A stretch of DNA of 64,000 nucleotides from Afifellaceae bacterium (GTDB lineage: Bacteria; Pseudomonadota; Alphaproteobacteria; Rhizobiales; Afifellaceae), in the NCBI GenBank assembly GCA_028284625.1, contig JANQRH010000013.1, forward strand, positions 62,001-126,000, given 5' to 3'. Both the position numbers and the translations under genes were made by a program. Positions 1 to 8,545 of the stretch are shown here, piece by piece. Under the pieces are notes generated by a model. The model searched no databases and had not been told where the DNA came from. It saw nothing but the letters and a program-made list of their open reading frames with translations. How positions within the stretch are numbered: the first letter of the stretch is position 1; each line of letters starts with the position of its first letter.

Positions 1-2
1 CA

Positions 3-266
3 TTGCTGCGCAAGGGCGGCGAAGCGGAGGCGCTCGCCGGCGCGACGCCCTATCTCAGGCTTTTCGGGTTGGCGGCCGGAGGAGGCTATCTCGCCAAGGG
101 CGCGCTTAACGCGCTTGGGGGGCCGAAGGAAGGCGACACACGACACGTCGCAGTTGCGCGGTTCTTTGCCGAGCAGATGCTGCCGGAGACCGCAGCACTC
201 CGCGCGCAAGTCATGACGGGCGCCGATGCCGTCCTCGCCGCCGATCCGGCGCTCTGGGCGGAGTGA
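3..266 (+). CDS. Acyl-CoA dehydrogenase, C-terminal fragment (5' end outside window)
   Basis: This open frame enters from the left edge and ends at a TGA, so only the last 87 residues are visible and the TTG at its start is not a real start codon. The residues form an alanine-rich helical tail with the pattern YLRLFGLAAGGGYLAKGAL and a conserved-looking ARFFAEQMLP stretch. I recognise this as the C-terminal helical domain carried by long acyl-CoA dehydrogenases of the AcdA/FadE-like group, flavoenzymes that introduce the alpha-beta double bond of acyl-CoA. The next gene, an SDR, starts a few bases after this stop, which suggests an operon for fatty-acid or acyl-CoA breakdown. The family call rests only on the tail, so the exact substrate class is unknown. 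Confidence 0.7.
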   Translation: MLRKGGEAEALAGATPYLRLFGLAAGGGYLAKGALNALGGPKEGDTRHVAVARFFAEQMLPETAALRAQVMTGADAVLAADPALWAE

Positions 267-270
267 CCTC

Positions 271-1134
271 TTGAGCCTCAAGGGCAAGACGCTTTTCATC
301 ACCGGCGCCTCGCGCGGCATCGGGCTGGCGATTGCGCTCCGCGCCGCGAAAGACGGCGCCAACATCGCCATTGCCGCGAAGACGACCAAACCGCATCCCA
401 AGCTGGAAGGCACGATCTTCACTGCGGCTGAGGCGATTGAAAGCGCAGGCGGCCAGGCGCTGCCGCTTGCCGTCGACATCCGCGACGAAGAGGCCGTGCT
501 CGATGCCGCGAACAAGACGGCGGAGACTTTCGGCGGCATCGATATCGTTGTGAACAACGCGTCTGCGATCAGCCTCACCAAGACGCCCGACACGGCGATG
601 AAGCGCTTCGATCTGATGCATGAGATCAACGCGCGCGGCACGTATCTCGTAACCAAGGCTGCGCTGCCGCATCTGGAGAAGGCAGCCAACCCGCATGTGC
701 TGATGCTTTCGCCGCCGCTCGATATGCACGAGCGCTGGTTCGCACCGCATCTTGCCTATTCGCTGGCGAAGTTCGGCATGAGCCTCTGCGTGCTCGGCTT
801 CGCCGGTGAGTTCCGCGATCGCGGCATCGCCGTCAACGCGCTGTGGCCGCGCACCACCATCGCCACGGCGGCGATCAAGAACCTCCTCGGCGGCGACGCC
901 ATGATGCGGGCGTCGCGCACGCCTGAGATTCTCGCCGATGCGGCTTATCTCGTATTCCAGAAGCCGGCCCGGGATTTCACGGGGCATTTTCTGATCGACG
1001 ACACGTTCCTCGCCTCAGAAGGCGTCGGTGATCTCGATAGATATCGCGTCGACCCGAGCGTCGCGCTGCAGCCGGACTTCTTCGTGCCCGCGGACTCAAA
1101 GCCGCCTGTATCGCTCGGCCCGGTGAAAGACTGA
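271..1134 (+). CDS. SDR family oxidoreductase (HSDL2-like)
   Basis: Classical short-chain dehydrogenase of about 287 residues. The nucleotide-binding motif GASRGIG lies near residue 12, the NNAS motif follows in mid-protein, and the YSLAK sequence supplies the catalytic Tyr and Lys. The region after the active site (WPRTTIATAA) and the C-terminal extension past the Rossmann fold resemble the hydroxysteroid dehydrogenase-like 2 group, found near acyl-CoA dehydrogenases in many alphaproteobacteria. The ORF track starts at 226, but that ATG lies inside the upstream gene. The TTG at 271 places MSLKGKTLFITG at the normal SDR N terminus and leaves a 4-base gap after the upstream stop, so I chose it. 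Substrate unknown; a role in acyl-CoA or hydroxyacyl metabolism is inferred from the neighbour. Confidence 0.85.
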   Translation: MSLKGKTLFITGASRGIGLAIALRAAKDGANIAIAAKTTKPHPKLEGTIFTAAEAIESAGGQALPLAVDIRDEEAVLDAANKTAETFGGIDIVVNNASAISLTKTPDTAMKRFDLMHEINARGTYLVTKAALPHLEKAANPHVLMLSPPLDMHERWFAPHLAYSLAKFGMSLCVLGFAGEFRDRGIAVNALWPRTTIATAAIKNLLGGDAMMRASRTPEILADAAYLVFQKPARDFTGHFLIDDTFLASEGVGDLDRYRVDPSVALQPDFFVPADSKPPVSLGPVKD

Positions 1135-1160
1135 GTTGTTCGGAAGCCTTGTCCCTAAGG

Positions 1161-2048
1161 CTACGGCGTTGCGATCGTGCGCAGTCTCGCCAGCAAAGCC
1201 GAAAGGTCGGGCGGCTCCCGCCCGGTGAACAGCCGAAACGCCTGAACGCCCTGGTGAAGGAACAGCTCATAGCCGCTGAGGAACGTCCCGCCGGCGGCTT
1301 CCGCATGCGCTTTGAACGGCGTGTGGCTCGGTGTGTAGACGGCGTCGAAAGCCCACCGCAGCCCGCCAAAGCAAGCCGGCGGCACGGGCGACCCCGGATG
1401 GCCGGCCATGCCGACAGGCGTGCAATTGATCACGGCCTCTGCACCGTCGACGGCCGCCGCAGGATCTTCGCTCACGACGATGTCCGTGCCGTCCGGCGCA
1501 GCAGCGCGGAGCGCCCGGGCCAAAGACTCAGCACGCGCCATATCGATGTCGCTAAGGCGCAACGCGGTCGCGCCGAGTTCGACTAGCGCGAACGCAATGG
1601 CGCGACCCACACCCCCGGCGCCGATCTGCGCCACGACGCCCGGCGGCTGAGCGCCGAATGCCTCGCGATACGTCGCAAGGAAGCCCGTATAGTCGGTGTT
1701 GTGTCCGGTCGCACCGCCGGCTTCGAAGACAATTGTGTTGATCGCACCCATGCGCCGGACAGCCGGGTCCCCGATCTCCACACGCGACGCGGCGCGATGT
1801 TTGTACGGATAGGTGATGTTCAGGCCACGAAATCCGCCATCGCGGCAGGCCTCGAAGATGCCGTCAAAACCTTCGCCGATCTCATCCGGCACAAGCAGGT
1901 CGTACGTGACGTTAAGCCCGCACAGGTCTCCGGCGATGCGATGCAAATGGGGCGCACGCGATCGCGCGATGTTGTCGCCGATCAGGCCGAGCCGGATCGG
2001 CGACGTGCCGACGCCAGACTCCGCTTTGCCGCGCGCCGCGGCCATCAT
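1161..2048 (-). CDS. Shikimate/quinate dehydrogenase family protein (AroE/YdiB-like)
   Basis: 295 residues with the two-domain layout of shikimate dehydrogenases. The substrate domain carries SRAPHLH in place of the usual SxSPxxHN, the catalytic lysine motif appears as NITYPYKH, and the partner aspartate as NTDYTG. The nucleotide domain has GAGGVGRAI followed by an acidic DID at the end of the second strand. AroE enzymes that use NADP normally carry a basic residue there, so NAD use and a catabolic or quinate-type role are plausible inferences. It lies 20 bases downstream of the acyl-CoA synthetase/GNAT gene on the same strand. Two adjacent ATG codons (2048, 2045) could both be the start. The true biosynthetic aroE could be elsewhere in the genome. 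Confidence 0.82.
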   Translation of the reverse strand: MMAAARGKAESGVGTSPIRLGLIGDNIARSRAPHLHRIAGDLCGLNVTYDLLVPDEIGEGFDGIFEACRDGGFRGLNITYPYKHRAASRVEIGDPAVRRMGAINTIVFEAGGATGHNTDYTGFLATYREAFGAQPPGVVAQIGAGGVGRAIAFALVELGATALRLSDIDMARAESLARALRAAAPDGTDIVVSEDPAAAVDGAEAVINCTPVGMAGHPGSPVPPACFGGLRWAFDAVYTPSHTPFKAHAEAAGGTFLSGYELFLHQGVQAFRLFTGREPPDLSALLARLRTIATP

Positions 2049-2068
2049 GAGGATGGCACCGGCCCGCT

Positions 2069-4753
2069 CTAAAGCCAGCGCTCAACGGCGCGAAGGCTCT
2101 CGTCGTCCGTTGCGTGCTTGACCGAAAAACCGAGCGATTTCATCAGCGCAAGCATATCGCGATTGTCCGCCAGCACCGCGCCCTCGATGGTCTTCAGGCC
2201 GTGATAGCGCGCTGATTCCATCAGCCCTTTCATGAGCAGCGATCCGATGCCCTGCTTGCGGTGCCGGTCACTGACGACGATGGCGAATTCGCACGACTCC
2301 CCGTCGGGATTGATGACGTAGCGCGCCACCCCGATCTGTTCGTCCTTTCCGCCTTCGTTGACGACGGCGATCAGCGCCATCTCGCGGCTGTAGTCGATCT
2401 GCGTGAAGCGCACGAGCATTTCCGGCGTCAGCTCTTCGATGGAATGCATGAAGCGGAAGTAGCGCGCCTGCGGCGAGAGCCCCCGTACGAACGCCTGCTC
2501 GATCTCCGCGTCTTCCGGCCGGATAGGTCTGATGGTGAGCTGTGTGCCGTCCGGCAGCACGCTCGTTTCCGCCAGATGCGCCGGGTAGGGGTGGATCGCC
2601 ATATGCGCATAGGGCACCAGCGTCACAGGCGGCCGGTGCACCTTGATGCGGGCGTCAACGGCGATGATCTCGCTCTCGCTGGCGAAGAGCGGATTGATGT
2701 CGAGCTCCTCGACATGCGGCAGCTCGCAGGTGAGGTCCGACAGGCGCAGGAGCAGGTCCTCCATCGCCGTGCGGTCGATGGCGCGAAGATTACGGAACGG
2801 GCCCAAGAGCCGCGCGACCCGCGTGCGCCCGATGAGGCGGCTTGCGAGCACGCGGTTCAGCGGCGGGATGGCTACGCCGTAGTCGCGCAGCACCTCCGCC
2901 ATGGTGCCGCCGGCGCCGAACGAGATGGCCGGACCGAACACCGGATCGGATTTCACGCCGGCCATCAGCTCGCGCGTATCGTGGCCCGATGCCATGCGCT
3001 CGATCGTGACGCCGCGGATTTCGGCGTCGGGCCGCGCCTTGCGCGCATCTGCCACCATGCCCTCAAAGGCGACGCGCACGTCAGCGCCGCTCGCCAGATT
3101 TGTGCGCACGCCGCCGACATCGGATTTGTGCGTGATCTGCGGCGAGCTGATCTTCATGGCCACGGGAAAGCCGAGGGTCTGCGCAGCAACGAGCGCCTCC
3201 GCCGCGTTTTCCGCTTCGATGGTCTGGGTGCAATGGATGCCGAACGCGCTGAGCACCGCTTTCGATTCAATGTCGGAAAGCTGCGTGCGGCCATCGGCCA
3301 GCGCCGCTTCGATGATCATGCGCGCGCCCTCAACGTCCGGCGGCTTACGGTCATCGGAGAACGGGCCGGGCGTTTGCAGGAGAAGCTCCTGGTTGAGGCG
3401 ATGCCGCGCCAGATAGGAGAAGGCCTCCACCGCGCGCTCCGGTGTCGTGAAATCGGCGATGCCGTTCTCGGAGAGATAGGTGCGTGCGCCCGCCACGCTC
3501 GATTCGCCCATGAAGCAGGCAAGCACCGGTTTCGAGGTGTTCGTCTTCGCCGCCTCCACGATGGCGCGCGCCGCGTCGTCCGGCCCCGTCATTGCCTGCG
3601 GCGTGAGCATAACGATCAGTCCGTCGACGTTCTTGTCCTCCAGGCAGGCCGCAACTGCGGCGCCGTAGGTCTCCGCACTTGCGTCGCCCAGAATGTCGAC
3701 GGGATTGCCGTGCGACCAATAGGGCGGAAGCATCGCGTCGAGCGTGGCGAGGGTTTTCGGCTCAAGCTCGGTGAGCGAGATGCCGAGATCCTCCGCGCGG
3801 TCTGTGGCGAGCACGCCGACCCCACCGCCATTGGTGACGATCGCCAGCCGGCGACCGCGAGCGCGCTTGCCGGTTGAGAGCATCTCCGCTGCGGCGAAAA
3901 GCTGTCCGAACGTCATGGCGCGAACCACGCCGGCGCGCTCAAGCGCTGCGTCGAACACCTCGTCGGACCCGACCAAAGCGCCAGTATGCGTGCTCGCGGC
4001 TTGTGAGCCGCGTTCGTGCCGCCCGGCCTTCAACACGATCACCGGCTTGGCGCGCGCCGCCACGCGCAGGCCGCTGGTGAAGGCGCGCGCATCGTTGATG
4101 CCTTCGACGTAAAGCAGGATCGCGTCGGACTTGGGATCGCCGGCGAGATAATCGAGCAGATCCCCGAAACCGACATTGGTGGCGTTGCCGAGCGACACGA
4201 TGGTGGAGAAACCGAGGTGATGCTCGCTCGCCCAATCGGTGATCGCCGCACAGAGCGCGCCCGATTGCGAGACCAGCGCCAGCTTGCCCGCCGGTGCCGC
4301 CGCACCGAGAAACGTGGCGTTCAGCCCATGCACCGGGCGCATGATGCCGAGGCAGTTCGGCCCCACGAAGCGGATGCCGGCGTGACGCGCCGCGTCGGTG
4401 ATCTCCGCCTCCAGCCGCGCGCCTGCCTCACCCGTCTCGCCGAATCCGGCGGAAAGCACCAGCACGGAGCCGATACCCTTCTCGCCGCATTGGCGGATGA
4501 TCTCCGGCACCGTGCGCGCCGGCGTGGCGATCACGGCGAGGTCGGGGTCGCCGTCGACATCGAGGATGGACTTGAAGCATGGCCGGTCGCGCACGCGCTC
4601 ATGGCGCGGGTTCACCGGAATGACCGGGCCGGCAAAGCCGTGCTCGATCAGATTGTGGAACACCCGCCCGCCGACGCTTGTGAGGTCCTCGTTGGCCCCG
4701 AGCACCGCGACGCTCTCAGGGTTGAACATCTTTTCCAGACGATGCGGCTTCAT
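2069..4753 (-). CDS. Acetate-CoA ligase (ADP-forming)-like protein fused to GNAT acetyltransferase (Pat type)
   Basis: 894-residue multidomain protein. It begins with a CoA-binding Rossmann-like domain (SVAVLGANED near residue 14), continues with a succinyl-CoA-ligase-like domain holding the His of THTGALVGSDE, then an ATP-grasp domain from about residue 480 to 700, and ends with a GNAT domain (about 730-894) with the acetyl-CoA loop RKQGIGSLLM. This is the architecture of PatZ/YfiQ protein lysine acetyltransferases, which acetylate acetyl-CoA synthetase and other proteins and in which the ligase part is often only regulatory. Here the catalytic-type His is present, so ligase activity cannot be excluded. 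A CGGAG ribosome site precedes the ATG. No obvious partner besides the aroE-like gene downstream. Confidence 0.88.
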   Translation of the reverse strand: MKPHRLEKMFNPESVAVLGANEDLTSVGGRVFHNLIEHGFAGPVIPVNPRHERVRDRPCFKSILDVDGDPDLAVIATPARTVPEIIRQCGEKGIGSVLVLSAGFGETGEAGARLEAEITDAARHAGIRFVGPNCLGIMRPVHGLNATFLGAAAPAGKLALVSQSGALCAAITDWASEHHLGFSTIVSLGNATNVGFGDLLDYLAGDPKSDAILLYVEGINDARAFTSGLRVAARAKPVIVLKAGRHERGSQAASTHTGALVGSDEVFDAALERAGVVRAMTFGQLFAAAEMLSTGKRARGRRLAIVTNGGGVGVLATDRAEDLGISLTELEPKTLATLDAMLPPYWSHGNPVDILGDASAETYGAAVAACLEDKNVDGLIVMLTPQAMTGPDDAARAIVEAAKTNTSKPVLACFMGESSVAGARTYLSENGIADFTTPERAVEAFSYLARHRLNQELLLQTPGPFSDDRKPPDVEGARMIIEAALADGRTQLSDIESKAVLSAFGIHCTQTIEAENAAEALVAAQTLGFPVAMKISSPQITHKSDVGGVRTNLASGADVRVAFEGMVADARKARPDAEIRGVTIERMASGHDTRELMAGVKSDPVFGPAISFGAGGTMAEVLRDYGVAIPPLNRVLASRLIGRTRVARLLGPFRNLRAIDRTAMEDLLLRLSDLTCELPHVEELDINPLFASESEIIAVDARIKVHRPPVTLVPYAHMAIHPYPAHLAETSVLPDGTQLTIRPIRPEDAEIEQAFVRGLSPQARYFRFMHSIEELTPEMLVRFTQIDYSREMALIAVVNEGGKDEQIGVARYVINPDGESCEFAIVVSDRHRKQGIGSLLMKGLMESARYHGLKTIEGAVLADNRDMLALMKSLGFSVKHATDDESLRAVERWL

Positions 4754-4913
4754 CGCGTGCTCCGGAGTGACCGCAAGGATCCCGCTGCGCCCGGACTACA
4801 CCTGACGGGCGTTGAGCGTGTTGATGCAGATCAGCACCGCACGCGGCGTTTTCAACCGGCCTTTCGGCAGGTCAGCCATGCATCGGCTGGATGCGCGGAT
4901 GGGGACCCGGATA

Positions 4914-5957
4914 CTAGTCGAACGCCTTGCCGCGCGGGCTCGGTCGTTTCGCCTCCCGCCAGCGGCGCATGAGGTCGTCGAGCTCCTTGTCGGCGCCCTC
5001 CGGCAGCATGATGCGCGGGGTGACAAGGAGATCGCCGTGGCCACTGGCCTTCGGCAGGCCCTTGCCCTTCAGGCGCAGCACGCGGCCGCTGCTGGAATGC
5101 GGCTTGATGGTGACGTTCACCTTGCCCGACAGCGTCGGCACGGGAATCTTGGCGCCAAGCACCGCCTCGTCGAGGCTGACTGGCAGATCGAGGCGCAAAT
5201 CCGCGCCTTCCACCTTGAAGAGGGGATGCGGCACGAAGCGCACGCGGACCAGCGCATCGCCCGTCGCGCCGCCAGACGCCGGCGTCTGCCCCTGGCCTTT
5301 CAGGCGGATCACTTGCCCGTCGGCGACGCCCTTTGGGAGCGTCACCTGCACGGTCTTGCCATTGGGCAGCGTCACCTTTGGCTTGCGCCCGGCAGCAATA
5401 TCTTCCAGCCGCACGCCGACATCGGCGCGGAGGTCGGCGCCCTTGGCAGCGCTCCTTCCTGCCGTCGCTGTGCCCTGACCGCCGCCGGGCATGGCGCCGC
5501 CGAAGATGGAGCGCAAAATATCGTCTTCCGTCCCGCCGCCGGCTTGCTGCTGCCCTCCGCCTGGCGTCCGGGTGAAGCGGAAGGTGCGGGTGCCGCCCTG
5601 TTGGGCTCCACCGGGGCCGCCCGGGCCGCCGCCGGCGCCGCGGAACGCGGAGAAGATATCGGCGAAGGTGCTTGCGTCGACATTCTCAAAGCCGCCGCCC
5701 GGGCCGCCAAAGCCCCCAAAGCCTTGGAAGCGCTGCTTGCCGTCCGCGTCGATCTCGCCGCGGTCGAACTGCCCGCGCTTGTCCTTGTCGCCCAGAATCT
5801 CGTGCGCGGCGTTGATCTCAGCGAACTTCGCCTGCGCGCGCTTGTCGCCCGCATGGCGGTCGGGATGATAGTCCTTGGCGAGCTTGCGATAGGCGCGCTT
5901 GATCTCCGCCGCGTTGGCGGAGCGATCAACACCCAGCACCTCATAAGGATCGCGCAT
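4914..5957 (-). CDS. cbpA: J-domain co-chaperone, CbpA/DnaJ type without zinc finger
   Basis: 347 residues. The J domain fills about residues 1-65 and has the HPD tripeptide (YHPDRHAGD) that stimulates DnaK ATPase. A long Gly/Phe/Gln-rich linker follows ([15 protein letters not shown] and GGGPGGPGG runs), and then the two beta-barrel substrate-binding domains ([16 protein letters not shown] to LLVTPRI). No CxxCxGxG zinc-finger repeats are present, so this is the CbpA (type B) form and not DnaJ itself. CbpA-type proteins deliver unfolded clients to DnaK in the cytoplasm. The ATG at 5957 begins directly with the J-domain sequence [10 protein letters not shown]. It stands alone, separated by about 160 bases from the next gene on the same strand. 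Confidence 0.92.
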   Translation of the reverse strand: MRDPYEVLGVDRSANAAEIKRAYRKLAKDYHPDRHAGDKRAQAKFAEINAAHEILGDKDKRGQFDRGEIDADGKQRFQGFGGFGGPGGGFENVDASTFADIFSAFRGAGGGPGGPGGAQQGGTRTFRFTRTPGGGQQQAGGGTEDDILRSIFGGAMPGGGQGTATAGRSAAKGADLRADVGVRLEDIAAGRKPKVTLPNGKTVQVTLPKGVADGQVIRLKGQGQTPASGGATGDALVRVRFVPHPLFKVEGADLRLDLPVSLDEAVLGAKIPVPTLSGKVNVTIKPHSSSGRVLRLKGKGLPKASGHGDLLVTPRIMLPEGADKELDDLMRRWREAKRPSPRGKAFD

Positions 5958-6052
5958 ATCGCCTCATACCCGAATTGAAAGCTGCGGCGCCGACGAACGG
6001 CACCGCCAAGCCACATCCGAATATGGTGAAAACCGGCGGAAATGCCAGCCCG

Positions 6053-6505
6053 TCAGCCCTCCTGGACGTCGGGCTCTGCGATCTTCAGGACGCTGCGGGT
6101 TTCATCGCGGCAGAGCGTCCCGGCATATTTATGGACGCCTGAAAGGCTCGTGACGGTGGTGGAGAACAGCCGGCATTCGTTCGACGCTTGGCTTCGGCTT
6201 GACGCCTCCAACGTCCCCGAGGACCCGGTCCGCGCATTGACCCACTCATCAGGCGCGCTGCCATCGGTCTGCCACAGCGCCGCGCGGGCGGCTTGGCCGA
6301 TCTTGGCGGCGTCGGAATAGGCCAGCGCCTCCGGCAGCGGCCGCTGGACCTCGACGGGCTCGGCGACCGAGCCCGTCGTCTCAGGCGCCGTCAGCGCGCC
6401 AATTGACGGAAGCGAGCAACCGGCGATTAAGAGGGGCGCGGCAAGTGGCATGACCCACCGCCTAGCCGCGCTGAGCCTTCGGCGGGTATAATTGGTACGC
6501 AACAC
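6053..6505 (-). CDS. Small outer-membrane lipoprotein, RT0821/Lpp0805 surface-protein-like
   Basis: A lipoprotein signal is visible: a basic stretch ([11 protein letters not shown]), a hydrophobic core ([10 protein letters not shown]) and a lipobox ending in Cys (LIAGC). The mature part of about 120 residues ends with a domain of the type [28 protein letters not shown], which resembles the short 17-kDa-type surface-protein domain found in many alphaproteobacterial lipoproteins. The ORF track start at 6577 would run across the pdxH start region. A GTG at 6505 gives a sensible n-region and leaves 17 bases to the divergent pdxH; an ATG at 6451 is also possible but removes most of the positive charges. 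Function unknown; envelope localisation is inferred from the lipobox. Confidence 0.72.
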   Translation of the reverse strand: MLRTNYTRRRLSAARRWVMPLAAPLLIAGCSLPSIGALTAPETTGSVAEPVEVQRPLPEALAYSDAAKIGQAARAALWQTDGSAPDEWVNARTGSSGTLEASSRSQASNECRLFSTTVTSLSGVHKYAGTLCRDETRSVLKIAEPDVQEG

Positions 6506-6522
6506 GGGAATCTCAGAACCTG

Positions 6523-7173
6523 ATGACCGACGGCTACGAGACCGCCTTGGCGGAGGATGGCAACGCAAAGTTAACAAGCGGTGACCTGGCGGAGGCCAGG
6601 GAGCCGATTGCGCTGTTTTCTAAGTGGCTTGCGGAGGCAATCGAGAGCGAGCCGAACGATCCGACCGCCATGACTCTGGCGACGGTCGACGAAACCGGCT
6701 TGCCCGACGCCCGCATGGTTCTGTTGAAGGCGCACGACGCCGACGGCTTAGTGTTCTATACGAATCTCGGTAGCGAGAAGGGCCGCCAGCTCGCCGCGCA
6801 GCCGAAGGCCGCGCTGCTGTTTCATTGGAAATCGCTCAGGCGGCAGGTGCGAGTGCGCGGAACCGTCGACGCCGTCTCGGAGGAGGAGGCCGACGACTAT
6901 TTCGCCACCCGGCCACGCCTGGCGCGGCTTGGCGCGTGGGCGAGCCGGCAATCGGAGCCGCTGGAAAGCCGCTTCGCGCTGGAGCAGAGGGTCGCCCGCT
7001 ACGCCGCGCGATATCCCGCCGGCACAATACCGCGCCCGCCTTTCTGGTCAGGCTACCGATTGGTCCCGGCGGAGATGGAGTTCTGGCGCGACGGCGCCTT
7101 CCGACTGCACGACCGCATGCGCTTCACGCGTAGCGAAGACGGCGGGTGGACGAAGGCACGGCTTTATCCGTGA
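6523..7173 (+). CDS. pdxH: Pyridoxamine/pyridoxine 5'-phosphate oxidase
   Basis: 216 residues that match PdxH over the full length. The FMN and substrate motifs are visible: [42 protein letters not shown], and the C-terminal RLHDRMRF with the terminal ARLYP. The enzyme oxidises pyridoxine or pyridoxamine 5'-phosphate to pyridoxal 5'-phosphate using FMN and oxygen in the cytoplasm. It starts 17 bases from the divergent lipoprotein gene, so the two share a short promoter region. A TATAAT lies at 6487-6492 but I see no convincing -35 box at the right distance. A palindromic repeat follows the gene. Confidence 0.96.
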   Translation: MTDGYETALAEDGNAKLTSGDLAEAREPIALFSKWLAEAIESEPNDPTAMTLATVDETGLPDARMVLLKAHDADGLVFYTNLGSEKGRQLAAQPKAALLFHWKSLRRQVRVRGTVDAVSEEEADDYFATRPRLARLGAWASRQSEPLESRFALEQRVARYAARYPAGTIPRPPFWSGYRLVPAEMEFWRDGAFRLHDRMRFTRSEDGGWTKARLYP

Positions 7174-7193
7174 CTGCGTTGCCTCGATTTATT

Positions 7194-7294
7194 TGTCGTC
7201 ATTGCCGGGCTTGACCCGGCAATCCAATCCGCGGCCGTTTCGAGTGCGTTCGGCTCAGGTATGGATGCCCGGATCAGGTCCGGGCATGACGACA
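7194..7294. repeat. REP-like double palindrome of Rhizobiales type
   Basis: About 101 bases between pdxH and the next gene. Two palindromes are seen, one with arms ATTGCCGGG and CCCGGCAAT and one with arms ATGCCCGGA and TCCGGGCAT. The whole unit is bounded by TGTCGTCAT and its inverted copy ATGACGACA. Elements of this form are common intergenic repeats in Bradyrhizobium-like genomes. It lies between convergent genes, so it could also serve as a transcription barrier. Confidence 0.8.
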
Positions 7295-7345
7295 GAATAG
7301 GCGTCGGGCTCTCAAGAGTTCGGCATCGGCGGGCAAACACAGAAC

Positions 7346-8515
7346 CTAAAGCTTCACCCACGCCGCGTTGCGGCCGCTCGACTTCAGGCACGCCTCAATG
7401 AAGGCCACGCCTTTGACGCCGTCCTCAACGGTCGGGAAGTGCACGGCCGCGTCCGGCTTGCCGCCGGCTCGTGCCGCGATGATCGCCTCCGCCGCTTCGG
7501 AATAGACGTTGGCGAAGCCCTCCAGATAGCCCTCCGGATGGCCGGGCGGCACGCGCGTCACGCGCCCCGCCGCCTCGCCGGCGCCAGCGCCGCTCCGCGT
7601 AATCAGCCGCTTCGGCTCGCCGAACGGCGCGAACCAGAGATAGTTCGGATCCTCCTGCGCCCATTCCAAGCCGCCTTTGTCGCCATAGACCTTGAGCGTC
7701 AGGTTGTTCTCGTTGCCGGGTGCCACCTGGCTCGCCCAGATCATCCCACGGCCGCCGTCGGGATAGCGCAGCATCACATGCACATTGTCGTCGAGCCGCC
7801 GGCCGGGAACGAACGTCGTCAGATCGGCCGACAGACTTTCCGCGTCGAGCCCCGACACGAAGCAGGCGAGGTTATAGGCATGCGTGCCGATATCGCCGAT
7901 GGCACCGCCGGCGCCGGAGCGCGCCGGGTCGGTGCGCCATTCCGCCTGCTTCAGGCCGGTATCCTCCATCTTGGTGGTCAGCCAGTCCTGCACGTAATTG
8001 GCGTGCACCAGGCGGATGGTGCCAAGCTCGCCGCCGGCCACCATCGCCCGCGCCTGGCGGATCATCGGATAGCCGGTGTAATTGTGCGTGAGGGCAAAGA
8101 CCCTGCCGCTCTTCTCCACGAGTGCGGCGAGCTTCTTGGCGTCGCGCAAAGTCGTCGTCATCGGCTTGTCGCAGATGACATGGATGCCTTTATTGAGGAA
8201 CGCCTTGGCGGCGGCAAAGTGCATGTGGTTGGGCGTGACGATGGCGACTGCTTCAATGCCGTCCTTGATGCGCGCCTCGCGCTTCGCCATCTCCTCGAAC
8301 GATCCGTAGGAGCGGTCCTCCTTCAGCCCAAGCTCAGCACCCGACGCCTTGGCACGCGCCGGGTCTGAGGAGAGGGCGCCGGCCACGAATTCGTAGCGAT
8401 CGTCGAGCCGCGCCGCGATGCGGTGTACCGCGCCGATGAAGGCGCCCTGGCCGCCGCCGACCATGCCGAGGCGTATGCGCCCCGAAAACCGCTCGCTGCG
8501 TCCTTCAATGGCCAT
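7346..8515 (-). CDS. Gfo/Idh/MocA family NAD(P)-dependent oxidoreductase
   Basis: 389 residues. The N-terminal Rossmann fold has [15 protein letters not shown], followed by the TPNHMH and CDKPMTTT motifs, the latter holding the lysine usually involved in catalysis, and a GDIGTHAYN stretch with a candidate catalytic His. This family oxidises or epimerises sugars, cyclitols and their derivatives. The gene lies directly downstream of a TIM-barrel isomerase/epimerase gene on the same strand, 30 bases apart. That pairing is common in sugar or inositol-derivative catabolism, where the dehydrogenase makes a keto-sugar and the partner isomerises it. No transporter or regulator adjoins the pair, so the substrate is open. 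Confidence 0.9.
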   Translation of the reverse strand: MAIEGRSERFSGRIRLGMVGGGQGAFIGAVHRIAARLDDRYEFVAGALSSDPARAKASGAELGLKEDRSYGSFEEMAKREARIKDGIEAVAIVTPNHMHFAAAKAFLNKGIHVICDKPMTTTLRDAKKLAALVEKSGRVFALTHNYTGYPMIRQARAMVAGGELGTIRLVHANYVQDWLTTKMEDTGLKQAEWRTDPARSGAGGAIGDIGTHAYNLACFVSGLDAESLSADLTTFVPGRRLDDNVHVMLRYPDGGRGMIWASQVAPGNENNLTLKVYGDKGGLEWAQEDPNYLWFAPFGEPKRLITRSGAGAGEAAGRVTRVPPGHPEGYLEGFANVYSEAAEAIIAARAGGKPDAAVHFPTVEDGVKGVAFIEACLKSSGRNAAWVKL

Positions 8516-8545
8516 GTCGTCCTCCCCCTGCTGTCGGCTAAGTGC

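Noticed and set aside
2261-3877. 538-codon plus-strand ORF opposite the acyl-CoA synthetase/GNAT gene
   Set aside because: Rich in Arg and His with no domain pattern; the opposite strand encodes a clear multidomain protein over the same bases. It is a GC-rich antisense shadow.
6487-6492. TATAAT as the pdxH promoter
   Set aside because: No acceptable -35 box at 16-18 bases, and it lies within the lipoprotein coding frame; not enough to annotate.
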